64,000 nucleotides of DNA from Actinoplanes derwentensis (GTDB lineage Bacteria > Actinomycetota > Actinomycetes > Mycobacteriales > Micromonosporaceae), in NCBI RefSeq assembly GCF_900104725.1, contig NZ_LT629758.1, positions 2,728,001 through 2,792,000 of the forward strand. The letters are read 5' to 3'. The notes under the pieces were generated by a model that saw only the letters and a list, made by a program, of their open reading frames with translations, ran no database searches and was not told the origin of the DNA. The first letter of the stretch is position 1; the number at the start of each line of letters is the position of its first letter. Both the position numbers and the translations under genes were made by a program. Of the stretch, positions 63,856 to 64,000 are shown piece after piece.

Positions 63856-64000
63856 TCACACCTCCTGACGTGCGCGGGCCGCCGGATGCGCCACTGACGC
63901 GAAGCCGGACAGCTGCGGTCGACGCCCGGTCAGGTGGAGACCGATCAGCACCAGGACACCCAGACCGATCCACACGAACCCGAGATGCTGCGCGGCGACA
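63856..64000 (-). CDS. C-terminal end of a membrane transport protein (partial)
   Basis: The last 47 codons of a gene that continues past the right edge. QHLGFVWIGLGVLVLIGLHL is a clear transmembrane helix, followed by a short polar tail and a stop that overlaps the amidase GTG. It looks like the last helix of an MFS-type exporter and may export the lanthipeptide or an intermediate. Confidence 0.5.
   Translation of the reverse strand, partial: VAAQHLGFVWIGLGVLVLIGLHLTGRRPQLSGFASVAHPAARARQEV

Noticed and set aside
1..64000. CRISPR arrays, tRNA or rRNA genes
   Set aside because: No regularly spaced repeats and no tRNA- or rRNA-like sequence was seen on reading through the window.

Overview
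The window is high-GC actinobacterial DNA (roughly two thirds G+C). Start codons are often GTG, operons are packed with ATGA/GTGA overlaps, and two genes look leaderless. The families present (FxLD lanthipeptide genes, SAV2177-like methyltransferase, GPP34 protein, SpaB_C-type dehydratase partner) point to a filamentous actinomycete. A Micromonosporaceae-type genome is my best guess, but nothing here fixes the genus. No rRNA, tRNA or CRISPR array was seen. All family names come from motif recognition by eye, not from database searches.

Region 1 (about 1-23 kb) is a patchwork of conflict-type genes, mobile elements and broken genes. It holds an alpha/beta hydrolase - caspase - repeat-protein operon (471-4542, minus), an IS256-type element (5667-7274) inserted at the 3' end of a HEPN-like gene, and a second HEPN-like gene. 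Next comes a divergent, membrane-anchored STAND NTPase with TPR repeats (9634-11907). A methyltransferase gene follows, then an ArsR-like regulator translationally coupled to a deleted MFS exporter, resolvase and LuxR remnants, and a large NACHT-LRR gene (17948-22265) split by an IS30-type element. Remnants of a tyrosine integrase and a GNAT-like gene close the region.

Region 2 (23.2-47.8 kb) holds two convergent candidate immune operons. On the plus strand is a tight three-gene unit: a membrane coiled-coil protein, a KAP-family NTPase and a CHAT caspase-fold protease (23215-27207). On the minus strand is a seven-gene operon (47763 to 27253): Ser/Thr kinase, SNF2-like helicase, Eco57I/PglX-like DNA methyltransferase (with a frameshift), a 2161-residue DruE/DrmA-like DEAD helicase with DUF1998 and nuclease-like regions, a RelE-fold/UvrD helicase fusion, a DUF262 (GmrSD-like) protein and a CBS-HEPN protein. 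It mixes parts of DISARM, Druantia, BREX-kinase and type IV restriction systems, and I do not recognise it as one named system. It is my main candidate for an undescribed system.

Region 3 (48.2-64 kb) is an FxLD-family class I lanthipeptide cluster on the minus strand: precursor (54902-55081), LanB, separate SpaB_C-like protein, LanC, FxLD methyltransferase, a second SAM methyltransferase, a GPP34 protein, an acetamidase/formamidase and the end of a membrane protein. A roughly 4.8-kb element of the recombinase-in-trio (RIT) type, carrying a kinase-like passenger gene, sits inside the FxLD methyltransferase gene. Both junctions can be read at the base, and removing the element rejoins the reading frame.
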